DNA from: Sphagnum magellanicum
Lineage: Eukaryota; Streptophyta; Sphagnopsida; Sphagnales; Sphagnaceae
NCBI GenBank assembly: GCA_021904315.1
Contig: CM038919.1
Location: 14,563,666 to 14,627,665, forward strand
Direction of reading: 5' to 3'
Length of the DNA stretch: 64,000 nt
In this document: in pieces, positions 1 to 12,436 of the stretch
Layout: each line of letters opens with the position of its first letter
How positions within the stretch are numbered: position 1 is the stretch's first letter
The notes under the pieces: model-generated
What the model was told of the DNA's origin: nothing
Database searches by the model: none
The model's input: the letters and a program-made list of their open reading frames with translations, nothing else
Translations under genes and position numbers: made by a program

Positions 1-2250
1 ATTGTATTTCAAACATATTTATATTTAACATGCAATGTTAAACTGGATTTCCAAAATGTAAAATTTTAAATTATAAATCAACATAAAAATGATACGTGTC
101 ATGTGCAACCCTTGGAAAAGGATTTTTACTTTAACACCCTTGATTCCTTTGATTGTGTTTTCACACATTTTTGTAAATTTAATAAATAAATAAATAAATA
201 AATAATATATATTCACGTTGACCTTGCTAGGTTATCGTTAGGTTGTCATTTCTTACTTCTGTATTTGGCATTTCAAGTTTTAATGCACTTCACATTTCAT
301 AATAATAATGATGAACACAATAAACACCTATAACCCATGTTACTTTATCAACTTTAAAATTAAATGTCTCAAAATCTGTCATATGTTTTCCAAATAATCA
401 AATGTATTTTCTATTGCCACCCACCTTAAATTAATGTTGGAATTGTTTACATTTGTGAAACTATGGGTCTTTCAATTCTTTTACAAATAGGTATGAATTA
501 GATAAGATACATCACTAATTAAAAATGATGTGCATTTCATACTTCAAACAATAATCATTCATTTTTGAATGATTTCATAAGATTTTAATTATGCATATGG
601 GTTAAACTTTTTAAATTGTTCACCATGATGAACCTTTCCAAGTTGACCAAAATAAACATTTCAAAATATTTTGTTTACATTGCACACAACTAGTAACATA
701 ATATTGTGCAACTTTTTTCTATTGAAAAAATCAAAGGAATGTGAGTTGTCTTTATAATTCTAAAAACGTTATATAAACTTTTAAAATTTTCAAAATAAAT
801 AATGATATTATTTAAACATTGAGCAAAAAAAATATTGATGTATTTATTAAAGAATTTACCTTTGGTAATTGGGTGTAGTTAGAATAAAAAAAATCAAAAC
901 ATTTATTGACACAATGTTTTTCAATATCTTTAATTTAATTTAATTTTGTTATTCAAACTCTCACCAAATGTTCTTAAATTTATTATGAATTTTAATGTAT
1001 TTCATAAAAAAGACAACATTTGTTGGTCTTTTGAAATGTACATATATTGTATCTTTTAAAGTGCATGTGCAAAGATGTTATTAATTTTGATTTTGAATGT
1101 TTGTAATGATATAGTAATTGAAGATTTGTGATTATATTTAAAAACAAAGTTATACATTTGATTATAATGTATTACTTGAACAAATTTTTAAGAATTTATT
1201 ATATGAAATTTATTTGATTTTAATATCAATATGTAGTCCAAATAAAATTTAAAAAAAAAAAATTCAATACTTGATTTTAAAAAATTGTTAATTCCAAAAC
1301 TACTAAGTTGTTGAAAATTTCAAAATTCATTTTACAATGCAAAAAGAAATATTGATTATGTTTTTAAGTGTAATGTCCCACACATTGATTTCCTCAAGGT
1401 CTCAATGTGTGCATTGTTTAGGTTTTTTGCACCACAAACAAGGTGGATGCCTCTTTCTATTCACACTAACCCTTAACATTGGAAGAAAATAAAACCTTAT
1501 TAAATTGAACATTTAATTGAAAACACATGATGTACTTTAAATTTAAACAATGTACAATTCCCGAGCATTATGGAGAGGAGTATCCAAAAAAGAAAAACCT
1601 ATCCAAGTGATGCCGAATCCATGAACAAAAATCTTAAGCAACAATAATAAACCTTAAACATATGAAAGACATAAAAAAATACCCAAAACAATGAAAATTT
1701 CCATAAGAATTTTTTTTGGGAAAACCAAAGTAGGCTGTTTGAGGCATCCTCTACGAACTTGAAAAAAGTTGTGAAAAAGGAAAGAAAACTTGAGACGAAG
1801 TAAAGCTTGAGAAAATAGGATCTCTAGGTTGTGGTTTTGATCACTAGCTCTTATTTCTTGCCTATGTCCCTCATGGACTTCGTCTTCTTTTCAATCTTGT
1901 TAAAAATATAAAAATAATAGGCCTAGTTATTATTTTCCTAAACAAACATGTTGACCATCATGCACTGAAAAGACATATATCGCAAGGTATTTGCACATAA
2001 AATCCTTGTCTAAACCAAATTATTGCACCAACATGATAGTGTCAAGAAAATTCAGAAATAATTACCTTATTTTCAAGTCTAATTGTTTTTATAATTATTT
2101 TATAACTTCTTTCTTTGAAACTACTTCTTTTTCCTATTAACTTTCATAATAACTATTTCCTACTTTTTTTAATAACTATCTTCATTTTATAACTATTTCA
2201 CTTTTTATTTTTCCTATCCACCAACATGGATATAAAAAACAAATTAACAT

Positions 2251-2400
2251 GTGTCTTTTCCTGTCCATGAAATATACATTAATTTAAATTAAATTGATAT
2301 TGACACAAATATATGAAAACATAATTAACAAAAAAAAAAGTTGATCATCATTGCTAGCACGCAACAACATGGAGCTCAAATTATTTTTTAAGTTTGCAAT
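2251..2400 (+). repeat. Dispersed repeat copy (related to 41251-41400)
   Basis: The segment beginning GTGTCTTTTCCTGTCCATGA is followed by an AT-rich stretch, then a block reading AACATGGAGCTCAAATT. The same order of blocks recurs in the same orientation at about 41251-41400, where the opening reads TGTCTTTTCATGTCCATGA and the later block AGCACCACAGAGCCCAAATT. The flanking TAACTATTTC-rich stretch at 2080-2230 also resembles the reverse complement of 43080-43300. I infer a diverged dispersed element of unknown class and see no terminal repeats. Confidence 0.5.
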
Positions 2401-2755
2401 CATTAGTGATATCATCACAAATTTCTTGCTTCACAATTTGACAATAATAATTGTGTGAAACGAATGTCTAAATATATTTATATTTTATAATCATAAATAT
2501 CATGTGCAAAAAACATGTATGAAACACGTATAAATAGGACGCAAGATTTTATTATGAATGCAAAAAAATTTCATCTTATTTACATGTGCTTCATGCATCT
2601 TCTACAAGCACAAAACATTCATGTTTAAATAATGCAAATCTAAGAAAAAGCAAATTACACACAATTATTATTGTCAAATCATGGCTAAGAAGTTTGTGAT
2701 GATTTGCAAAAAAAGAGGATGTGAAACTGAAACTTTTTGGATTGCATGGAAACAC

Positions 2756-2920
2756 CATGGAAGCCTCCTATAGAGATTTTTGCATATATGCTCATGTCTC
2801 CAACATGAGCATGTGTGGAAGCCTGATCTCTACATAGATAACTGTTCATATCAAATATGAACATATCATGGAAGCACTTCTAAAGAGATTCCTACATAGA
2901 TGCTCATACACCCAAAATAC
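2756..2920. repeat. Three short degenerate units, two with hairpins
   Basis: Three units of about 55 bp begin with TGGAAGC and share an AGAGAT...ACATAGAT...CTCAT layout. The first ends in a perfect 10-bp inverted repeat with a 5-nt loop (2788-2797 with 2803-2812). The second ends in a 9-bp inverted repeat with a 3-nt loop (2843-2851 with 2855-2863). The third lacks the second arm. Confidence 0.5.
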
Positions 2921-3379
2921 TGTAGTTCACGACAGCAGAAAGATAAAACAGTTGCTGAATCTAGCTAATAGGGTTTTCATGTGCAGGAGAGAGGTGATTT
3001 GCATTTAAGCAGCATTCTCAATGGATAGGGCATGCTTTCAGGAGGCTGTCATTAGATCAAATACTTGACAATGCAGAGCCAAGCAAGGTTGCAGGTAGGT
3101 TTTACGTAGGAGAACATTTTAGTGGATTTGTTGACATCCATGCAATTGCTCTGACATTTTCTGTCAAAGTGAAAGGTAGCCATATGGCATCTTCCGTAGT
3201 ATTTCGTCATCACACCTAATTTTAAACTTGTTTCTACAACCATATAAATTGAAGACATTTGTAAATATCTCAGATATTGTAAAAACATCAAAACACAAGA
3301 AAAACTCTCAAATAGGAAACAAGCCCTTAATATGGGTGCAAAAAGGGTCAAAGAAAATATCTTTCATAAGAATAGAGAA

Positions 3380-3610
3380 ATCTCCATTCTCACAATGAAG
3401 AAGAAACAGCAAGGCTAACACTTCCTCAGGAAGCCACAGAAAGAACCAAACAAGGGGCGACAAAAAACAAACAAAAAACGAAAAACACACACTGGTATGA
3501 ACAAAAGTGCCAGTCTCACACCAGTTCAGGGACCATCAACAGTAGTATGTATGATAGTGACTTAACTATCACAACTTCCCCACTGACTTCATCAGCTCCC
3601 TACAGTGGGT
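3380..3610 (-). repeat. Copy E of a ~190-bp interspersed repeat
   Basis: Read on the minus strand, 3610-3525 gives the family core GGGAGCTGATGAAGTCAGTG. Further on, near 3390, comes the GGAGATTTCTCT block that marks the other end of the family. The intervening part differs from other copies, so this copy seems to carry an insertion or to be strongly diverged. Other copies lie at 28312, 28515, 29541, 32348 (plus) and 46630 (minus). Confidence 0.5.
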
Positions 3611-4712
3611 AAAGGCTGGTGACAAGCACCATCCTACGAACTGAGTTTCTGTTGCAATTCCGGAAGCAACAGGAAGACTCAGCCATACTACTGGCTAGCA
3701 ACAGACCCCACAACAAAGACCAGACAAAGAAACAAAGAAAGACAGAAAGGGAAAAGAACAGGGAAAGACTAAGAACAGGGAAAGGGTCAAAGAAAAACCT
3801 AAAAATTGCACTGTAAGAACTAAGAACACCGGACAATTTCAGAACTCAAATGAAAAACAGCAAGTTCCAAGTTGGTTTGTGTGATCAAATTTATTGAAGC
3901 TTAAAAGAATAAGCCCCAGGTTTGTGCAATCAGGCCCTTAGAACACGACAAAGCCATATTAATTTAAAAGGTGGTTGAGGGCACACCCAAAGCATACAAT
4001 GCTTTGTAAACTATCAAAATGATCTAAAAACACATGTATCATGTGGAAAGAAATCTGTAGACTTTGCATGATTTGTCACAAATCATGATGGTTTCACATA
4101 AAACTGCAAAAACATGCTTTTTGTCCACAACCTGCAAATTCAATCATACTCAAGTCAAGGAAGCATCTCTCAGCAACACTAAAAGAAACTTTAAGCTTTC
4201 AGAATCAACCTATATCAAATCATGATGTGCACATTTGCAACATGAATGCAGCATAAATCACATCTGAGACTGCCATTCTTCATCCGAAACTAGCATACAT
4301 CACCAACCAAAGACAATGACCAGCTTGTTTAAGCCTACCATTAGCAACACCAAAATCACTTTCACTAGCACATTATTGACTATGACTGTGACATCTGGCA
4401 AAAATGGATCCCGCTTGCAACAAAACCTCTTGAATCTCATCCATTATCATTGTGTGCAATCACAGAATAACTCCTATTCATAATATACCTGATACTGTGT
4501 GGAAAATTGATTGACTTTCATTGGAAAACTTGTTATACAATGAGAGAGCCACTCCAAAGAGAAATCTGTTTAAGGGTTGCGATTGCTGTATGAACAATTC
4601 ATGATCAAGAAAAAGAGAAGCATATCTGGAGTGAGTTTGTCTCAGAGAACGCTCACCTGGAAAATTTCTGATGTGGCAAAGACTCCATGAGCTCCAGAAC
4701 TGGATAACAGCA

Positions 4713-5103
4713 TCATTGCTGCAAGCTTTGGAAACGTCGCAGAATGAGGCTACTGGTCTCGAGAAAGCGTTGAGCACAGTTAGTGAGACAGGATGATTCA
4801 CCAGAACTGAACTTGCTCCCTGGAGTTCCAGTAATGCATTTGTCCCAGCAGACATCTGTGAGCTTGCCTACAAGCTCATTCAGCACTGCTTTCTGCTTTT
4901 CTTGCTGCACTCAACATATAAACAACACACTACAATTCAATACGACAAGAACCTAAACCCACCTCCCTTTTCCAAAAAGATTCTCAGACAATAAATTGCA
5001 TGTGCTGAAACCCTAAACCTTCTCAGATCTATGGCAAACATGCAATAGTTCCTATCAACAACAAAAGAGGTTAACCTGATCTCAAAAGTTCATGTTCTGA
5101 CAT
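4713..5103 (-). CDS. TIM8: Mitochondrial import inner membrane translocase subunit Tim8
   Basis: A small Tim chaperone of the mitochondrial intermembrane space. With Tim13 it forms a hexamer that carries hydrophobic precursors such as Tim23 from the TOM complex to the inner membrane. I read two exons, 5103-5076 and 4909-4713, joined in phase 1 by a GT-AG intron, giving 74 residues (about 77 is usual). The start MSEHELLRS matches the family N-terminus. The twin CX3C motifs CWDKC and CLTNC, which form the two disulfides, are both intact, within the family pattern around SKFSSGESSCL. No presequence is visible, as expected for small Tims. The exon-1 start is inferred from phase and similarity and is the least certain part. 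AAACCCTAA telo-box motifs lie in the intron (5008) and upstream (5330). It is divergent from AIP1. Confidence 0.88.
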
Positions 5104-5756
5104 GTGACGCATGTAAGACAGGACGCAAGGAATCCAGAGCACGAGCACATAGCCTTGCAATAAAAGAAGGGAGGTCTCATAAAGCATATATATAACTTTG
5201 TATTAAGCAAAGTTCTTCCCAACAGCTCCCATCGCACAGATTTTCTGGCTCTGAGAACCACAAGAATAAAAAAGAACTGAAATCTAAAACCCATTTAAAA
5301 AATAAACCGAGAAAAAACAAAAGCGCCCAAAACCCTAAAATGCACCTTCGCAGGTTTTGCACTCTGCAAATGCTTGTAACAGACAAAGAAACTCACGCTT
5401 CCTAGATTCCCATCTACCTTCAAGCTGTTCCACAAAGAAGAACTACGGTTTGAGAGAGATATTGGATTAGGTATCCGACGGGGGCCGGCGGGGGCCTGTG
5501 GTTTTCTTTGCTTGTTGTGAATTCTGCCAGCAGCACCACCAGGGGGGGGAGGAAGGAAAACAAACCTCAAGGAAGTATTGAAGCTCTGAGGCATGCGACG
5601 CGTCCATTGCTATTGTCAAAGAAAGTGCTCGTTCTCAAATATGCTGCGAGAAAGGATCGCCACAAGCAAAAGCAACGAAGCAGAAGCAGCGAAACAGAAG
5701 CAGGACAAAAAAGAGAAAAGATAGAAGAAGGGCAGATGAGCGCCTCCAAGCCTTGA
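5104..5756. other. TIM8 5' region
   Basis: Upstream and presumed 5' UTR DNA of TIM8 on the minus strand. It contains a telo-box (AAACCCTAA) at 5330-5338 and a purine-rich stretch around 5535-5560. Reading frames here have no recognisable protein. Confidence 0.4.
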
Positions 5757-6520
5757 ACGAGATCTCGAATGAGGTTCCCAACTGGATCAGGACCTAGTTA
5801 TGAGATCTGATTTCATGAGCAAGCCAAACTTGATGACGACCTCGTCGTCAAACTGGTCTGAGGTCCTGAGTGAGGTTTCCAAATAGATTAGGGCCTCTTT
5901 TTGGGATCTGAATTCCTGACAAGGAGTCAGAGGTTCCGCCCACTGGATGAGGACGTGGTTAAATCTGAGATCCTGATTGAGATCCTCAAATGCATGAAGA
6001 CCTGGTTATGGGATATGAGATGCTGAGTGAGGTTTCCAACTGGATGATGACCTGGCTATGCTATCTGAGATCTTGAATGAGGTTCTCAAATGGATAAGGA
6101 CTTAGTTATGGGATCTGAGATCTTGGTAGTGAGAGAGACAGAGGTTTCCCCACCGGATGAGGACATTGGGTTGAGGTCTGAGATCTTGACCGAGATTCCC
6201 AAACGGATTAGGACCTGGTTATGGGATATGAATTGAGATACGGAGTGAAATTAGCAACTGGATAAAGGCCCAGTTACCTGGAATTGAGATCCTGAATGAG
6301 GTTCTCAAATGAATGAGGACCTAGTTATGAGATCTGAAATTCTGACAGAGGGTTCCCTACCGGATGGATGAGGACCTGGTTAGGGGGTCTGAGATCTCGA
6401 ACGAAGTTCCCAAGTCAATCAGGACATAATTATGGGATATGAATGAGGTCTTGAGTGAGATTCCCAAATGGACGACGGACCTAGTGATGGGATCTGAGAC
6501 CTAATTACGGGACCTCGATT
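5757..6520. repeat. 50-bp minisatellite with higher-order structure
   Basis: About 14 head-to-tail units run through this block. The consensus begins AGATCTTGAATGAGGTTCCC and continues AAATGGATGAGGACCTGGTT then ATGGGATCTG. Most units are exactly 50 bp. Those beginning near 5912, 6119 and 6338 are longer (57, 63, 55 bp) and share an inserted block GACAGAGGTTCC...CCGGATGAGG. The unit following each long unit (5969, 6182, 6393) ends GGGATATG instead of GGGATCTG, which implies a four-unit higher-order repeat of about 207-219 bp. The 50-bp period is not a multiple of three and the frames are closed, so it is not coding. It ends about 370 bp before the AIP1 start codon. Confidence 0.85.
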
Positions 6521-6888
6521 TGGAGGCTTGTGGGAGGGAGGAGGAGGAAAGAACAAGGCATCGACGACAACGAGGCGCAAGCTTCACGACGCCGTCGTCT
6601 TCGTTTTCTCAAGCTCTTTTCTTTCGCAAATTTTTTTCTCGCTAAAATCTTCCTCTCAAGACGTTTGCGTTAGGCCGTGGATAATGACCTGTATCTGAGA
6701 GGGATTTTTTTCAGTATTTTTTTTCTTTTTCCAGGGAGTTTTCTCGAGTTTTTTCTCGAGGTTTTTCCTTTCGGTTCATAAAAGTTTCGAGGTTGGAGCT
6801 TTGTGCGCCGCTTTGCTGTATACGCTGCGGCGGGGATCTGAGCAGTTTTTTTTTAGGTTTTCTTCCCCCTCCCCCCACCCCCTTAAGG

Positions 6889-9800
6889 ATGGCGAAACTG
6901 CTGGAAACTTACGCGTGCGCACCGAGCACGGAACGAGGGAGAGGAATCCTCATCTCTGGGGACGCGAAATCGGGATCCATTGTGTACTGTAATGGCCGAT
7001 CTGTGATCATCCGCAGCCTTGCCAATCCGCTGAATGTAGAAATCTACGGGGAGCATGCATACCCGACGACGGTGGCGAAGTTTTCGCCAAACGGGGAGTG
7101 GATTGCGTCCGGGGATGCGTCTGGACAAGTGCGCATCTGGGCCCGCAACGAGGAGCATACTTTGAAGTTTGAGATCCGGGCTCTGTCAGGGTCGATCGAT
7201 GACCTCGATTGGTCTTTTGATGGTCAGCGCATTGTCGTGTGCGGTGATGGCAAGGGCTCGACGTTTGTTAAGGCTTTCTTGTACGCAATTCTCACTCTGG
7301 AGGTCCAAATCTGTCTTTGAATTGATTTGTCTCTGGCTGTTATGTCGCTTGCTTGTGCCTGGTGTCTTTTCCACCGAACGCAGAACCGGGTGCAGGAAAG
7401 TTCATGTCAATTTGTAGACGAAGGATGTGTAATCCATTAAGATCTCGTTTGGAATCTGTTTTCAGCATTGTTTCAGTTCCTGCGTTTCCGATCCCTAAAA
7501 CCACGAGGATTTCAGTCTCATGTATTTTCTCTTTCTCTCATCTACTTCTCAGATAACTGAAATCGGTGATACAATTACATTATCTGAAGGAATGTATAAC
7601 AAAAGTTATCTTTCTCTGCCCTGTTTTCCTTTCTACTGCATCTGATGGGAGATGGAATGGTTCAATGGTGTGTGTCAGTGTGTTGATTCTGTAACATTCT
7701 TCATTCTTGTGGATTGCTTGTGCTCCCAGCTGATGTGCTGTAATGTCTTAGTTGCAGCTGCAATTCTATACCATTGTAACAAAGAGCACTGATTCGATTG
7801 CATGCACAATGTCCTCTCTTTTATAGTGAATTATAAGCAATACCATAAAGTAGAGCCACAGAACAAGTGAAGAAATAATTTGATAGAACACCTGACTGGA
7901 TAAATGCTGACAAAACCCTCTCACCATGTTATAAAGCCACTATGCTCTTTTGCAGCTGCTCTGTGCGTTGGTGAGACTTGATTGTGTTGTAGAGTTTGTC
8001 ATGATTGAAATGAAGTCTGAGCCCTAGCTAGTAATGCTCATGTGTTTTGCTTCAAGATGAGAAGATTTGACCTAAATCTTTATCTGGAACTTTTGTGCAC
8101 ATTTGGAGAAGTCAGACAGTTTTCACACTAAGTGTGGGTGGGACATTTTGTGACTGTCCTCTAGGTGGGATTCAGGATCAACAGTGGGGGAGTTTGATGG
8201 GCACTCGAAGCGGGTGCTGAGCTGTGCATTCAAGCCCAATCGCCCATTCCGAATCACAACTTGTGGTGAGGACTTCCTTGTGAACTTCTATGAAGGCCCA
8301 CCTTTCCGTTTCAAGACATCTCACAGGCATGTTACCTTTTGGGTATGGTGGGCCCTCTCTATATGAGATATAGTTTAGGATATGAGTGCAAAGAAGGGGT
8401 TTAAGATGTGTTTCTAACCCTAGTCTGTTTTCCAAGGCTGCAGACTTTTCTTCCTGAAGCCTTCTAGACAACTGGGATTGCTATCATTTTCACAAAAGTT
8501 TTCCCATCCAAATTTTTTGTCTTAAAGCTGACTGCTCCACCTGTGATCAATAGCATTTACACCTAAGGGTTTCCATTCTACTTGATGGTTACAAAACTAT
8601 CTCCGATAATTGAATGGCAAATCAGAAGTGGATCGAGCTGACCTGATGTGAAACTTCTTTCTGATCTGTTTGTTGCTTGCATTACAGGGAACATCTGAAC
8701 TTTGTGAACTGTGTACGTTTTTCTCCAAATGGCAGCAAATTCTTGACAGTTGGATCTGACAAGAAAGGTTTCATATTTAATGGGAAGACTGGTGAGAAAC
8801 TGGGCGATCTTTCTGGTGAAGATGGACACACAGGCAGCATCTATGCTGCTTGCTGGAGCCCAGACGGGGAGCAGGTCAGGCCCTTTACTCTATTCTGGTA
8901 CATGCTGAGCATCTTCTGTTTGTTCCTTGATCAGAGTACACTAGGTCTCATTTTCAGAATATTTCTGTTAATAATTACGCAGCAGGATCTGTGTGCAGGT
9001 TCTCACAGTGTCAGCAGACAAAACTGCTAAAATATGGGACATTTCTGAAGAAGGGAATGGAAAAGTGAGCACCACATTTCAGTTTTCTGACATTGGTGGG
9101 GCAGAGGACATGCAAGTAGGTTGCCTCTGGATGGGGGAGTATCTCATCACAGTTTCTTTGGGTGGAATCATAACATATCTATCCAAGACTGATCCAAACT
9201 GTTCATTGAAAGTTGTTTCTGGGCATCTAAAAAGTATTACAGCCTTGACAGTTGCAAAGCTGGGAGAATCTGGAGAGCTTTACTCAAGCAGCTATGATGG
9301 AGTCATTGTGCACTGGAGGGTGGGGTCAGGCTATGCAGGTCGCTTGGAAAAGAAAGGGACTGTTAATCGTGCAACTCATATGGTTGCCAGAGGTGATGAG
9401 CTTTTGACTTGTGGCATGGACAATAAGGTGACTGCTTTACCTCATGTTTACATCTATTCTGTTGTGCTGAACATACAATATCTTGTTTGAGAGAGAAATG
9501 CCTATTTCAGTGTTTCCTCCTTGAAAGATACATTCTGCTTCTACAGTCCTGGGTTCATCACAAGGTTTCTAGGTTTTGCTAAATATTAGACTTTATTGTT
9601 TGATTGTGATCATTCTGGGATTCTGTGTGGATTATGCAGTTATGGCGAGTCATGTTATCAGGCAACTCATATGGAGATACAGAGGCCACAGACCTAGAGC
9701 TACAACCGCAAGATTTAGATGTTACCTTAAACTCCAGTGATGTTGCAGTGGTGCCTACTAAAGCAAGCATAATTATTCTCCATGGATCCACAGTTATATC

Positions 9801-10658
9801 AAAAACTGATGTGGGCTACCAACCATCAGCAGCAGCAATCTCACCTGATGGATCAGAGATTGTTGTTGGAGGCCAGGATGGCAAGTTATATATCTACTCT
9901 GTCAAGGGTGATACTCTTATTCAGGAATCTGTTCTCGAGAGGCATCGCGGTGCACTTACAGCTGTTCGGTTTTCCCCAGATGGGACAATGATTGCTTCTG
10001 GTGATCAGAACCGAGAAGCTGTAGTTTGGGACCGTGACACAAGAGAGGTAGGATTCTGTGTCAACCTTCATTTTGACTGCATGCTTTTGAGAATCAGTTG
10101 CATACTGCTAGGATTCCAAGGAGGTAGTCAGAGTCCCCATTCCTGATTTGTGAAGAATCTCAACTCAGCAGCTCTTGGCCTCAGTATTAAGATGTCCCAG
10201 AGCATTGCTCACCAAAAGGATCCTGGGTTTAACTCATTGAAACCGTGGCCACATCTGAAACAAAAAGTGGGGCTTGGTGATGCCAGCTCAGCTGTAATTG
10301 CTATTGAAGCAGATAACCAAGCTCTAAGAGCATGAGAAAATGCGCAGAAGAGTTTGTCTGGATTGTATCTTTGTACTAAGACTCTTGCTGTGCCTATAAC
10401 ATACAGGTGAAAATGAAGAACATGCTGTACCACACCGCTCGCATTAACACCTTGGCATGGTCACCTGACAGCCTCAAAGTGGCAACAGCTTCAGTGGACA
10501 GTTGTGTCTATGTCTATGATGTCACAAAACCTGTGTCAGCTAGGATTACTCTGAGAAATGCTCACTTGGGCAGCATATCAGCACTGGCCTTCTTAGACTC
10601 TCAAACATTTGCCAGTGGGGGTGACGATGCCTGCATTCGCCTCTGGACTCTTCATTGA
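6889..10658 (+). CDS. AIP1: Actin-interacting protein 1 (WD40, two propellers)
   Basis: AIP1 works with ADF/cofilin to sever and disassemble actin filaments and acts in the cytoplasm. Six exons: 6889-7280, 8165-8326, 8688-8874, 8999-9427, 9640-10047, 10407-10658, giving 609 residues, the usual plant length. WD40 repeats run throughout and should form two seven-bladed propellers. Clear family blocks are [19 protein letters not shown] at the start, VKFSPNG-type blades, [44 protein letters not shown], and a C-terminal blade [13 protein letters not shown] followed by the stop. Intron 1 is the longest (884 bp). Intron 2 needs a GC donor at 8327-8328 to keep the reading frame; the other introns are GT-AG. 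No upstream ATG lies in frame. The 5' region is pyrimidine-rich. Confidence 0.95.
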
Positions 10659-12436
10659 GTTTTCTTATTCTTTTGTGCTTCAGTAGGCATTTTGTAAAGT
10701 TCTAGTGTTGCTTATCTACTCTCTGTAGTGTTGTAGAACTCATTCCTGCCTCTCCTGTAAGATGCAGAGACCTGTGCGGATCTGGTCTTCTGTATTCATT
10801 GATTAATTCTGGTTCTTGAAAACTTTCACTTTTGAAATGGCACTTGTCTAAGGTAGTGCCACCTACATGTGTACTCGAAGACACTTTCATGTGTCTTTGA
10901 GCAAGAGAAAATTCATGTTGATTCAACAAGCAGTTTTTCTGTGTACGTGTGTGCCAACATGAGCCATGTAAGGTTTCAGGTGGACAGCTTCACAATGGGT
11001 CTTCAGCTTCTGAAACTTTCTGCCTCACATTTCAAAGCCAAACTCCGTTTGCATGATCCTTAACCTGTCCACAAACACACTAAGTAGTGATGACTTCAGG
11101 TTAAATCAGGTGATTGAAAGTCTATCAGACTCTGATACAAGTTTCCAGTATTAGAGTATTGTGGATTGAAATGCCTGTGTTCCTAAGGTTTTTGAAGCCT
11201 GAGATTTCCTTGAAAGCTGCAGAGACCGGCTGCTTTGGGATGTGAATTGCAGTTCTGTTCATGGTGCTGGTATTCTATTGACAAAATGACTTGTCTTGGC
11301 AATATGCTGGGGTAAGTGCTTGGCACCCATGAAGTTACAAAGAGAAAACCGCTGTAAATAAAAAAGGCAGGGATGGGAACCCATCCACAAGAAGTACAAG
11401 GCAAATAAAAGCACGAAAACAGGGCACAAATGAACATAACAATCAGGACACCACAATGAGACTAATAAAATAGAAGACTGTAAATAAAAAATGCGAAGTC
11501 TGCCACAAACTGGCACTGATTTTGCAGCACACGTGAGAGCTTCTAGATGTCATGAAAGTGTGATATATCATACTCAAAAACTTTTCAGTTGGGAAAGAAT
11601 CTGGTTGCTGTGCTCCAAAAGTGCTTTTATGTGTACACTAAAGGTGGGTCCAGACCTTTACAATACAAGCCATTAGAATGCAGATGGGAGAAAAGAGGAA
11701 TTTATGCAACAAAGTGTGGGGGAGGAAACAGCCATGCTTTCTGGTTTACTGCTTAATCATCTTTGTTGTTTTGCATTTGAAGTCAAGCTAAGGGGGTTAT
11801 TGAAGATGGCCTAATGGCGTGAGAGGCAGTGGAGTGCCTTTATCTTTCACAGATTGAAGTGAATGAGTTTTCAGACACATTGATGCAAGAGAAGAGAAAA
11901 GAAAGTACATTTCAGTGGTAACAACCACTTTCTTGCACCAGCAAAGAGTAGCTTTGTGTTTTCACATGGTAGGTTATGTGTCATTCTGTGAATGATTTGC
12001 AGTGTTGTTTGACTGTAGTACAATCTCCAGTTCCGGCTCCCAGCTCTAGCAAGAGCATAGCTGATCACTACCAGATATTCACCAACCAATGCCTGCTTGG
12101 ATTCTCTAAGTGGCCCCTGCTTAGAGCTCCTAGCCCTGCCCAGCTTATTGTTGTACCATTGTACAGTTGTAGTTTTGTTGCCTTATGAGCATTGTAATAT
12201 GGTGCCACACTAGATGTACATAAGTTGCAGTATTACTGGCAGTATTCAAACAGGACAAAAAGTAAATCAATGTCAGTCCAACAAATTGATATTCCTCAGT
12301 TGACACTTCTCCATGGAAGGTCTTGAGCCTAAGCTGCACCAAAATTTGGGGGCTAAGTACTAGCTAATACCTCTAAGTATAACTAATTGATAGTTATAGA
12401 GGTAAAAGGAAATAATAAATAGTCGGTTAACAGTCT

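Larger units (their letters stand above)
1..4400. other. AT-rich intergenic region, no gene seen
   Basis: No reading frame here resembles a protein. The DNA is strongly AT-rich up to about 2.9 kb. It holds an (AATA)n microsatellite at about 180-206, a dispersed repeat at about 2050-2400, a set of small hairpins at 2756-2920, and a minus-strand copy of a 190-bp interspersed repeat at about 3380-3610. From about 3 kb the composition becomes less extreme as the TIM8 gene is approached. The stretch 4400-4712 is probably TIM8 3' UTR and downstream DNA. Confidence 0.7.

Noticed and set aside
1371..1460. Sequence opening TGTAATGTCCCACA, like the start of some plant LTRs
   Set aside because: No matching second LTR, primer-binding site or polyprotein fragment could be found nearby.
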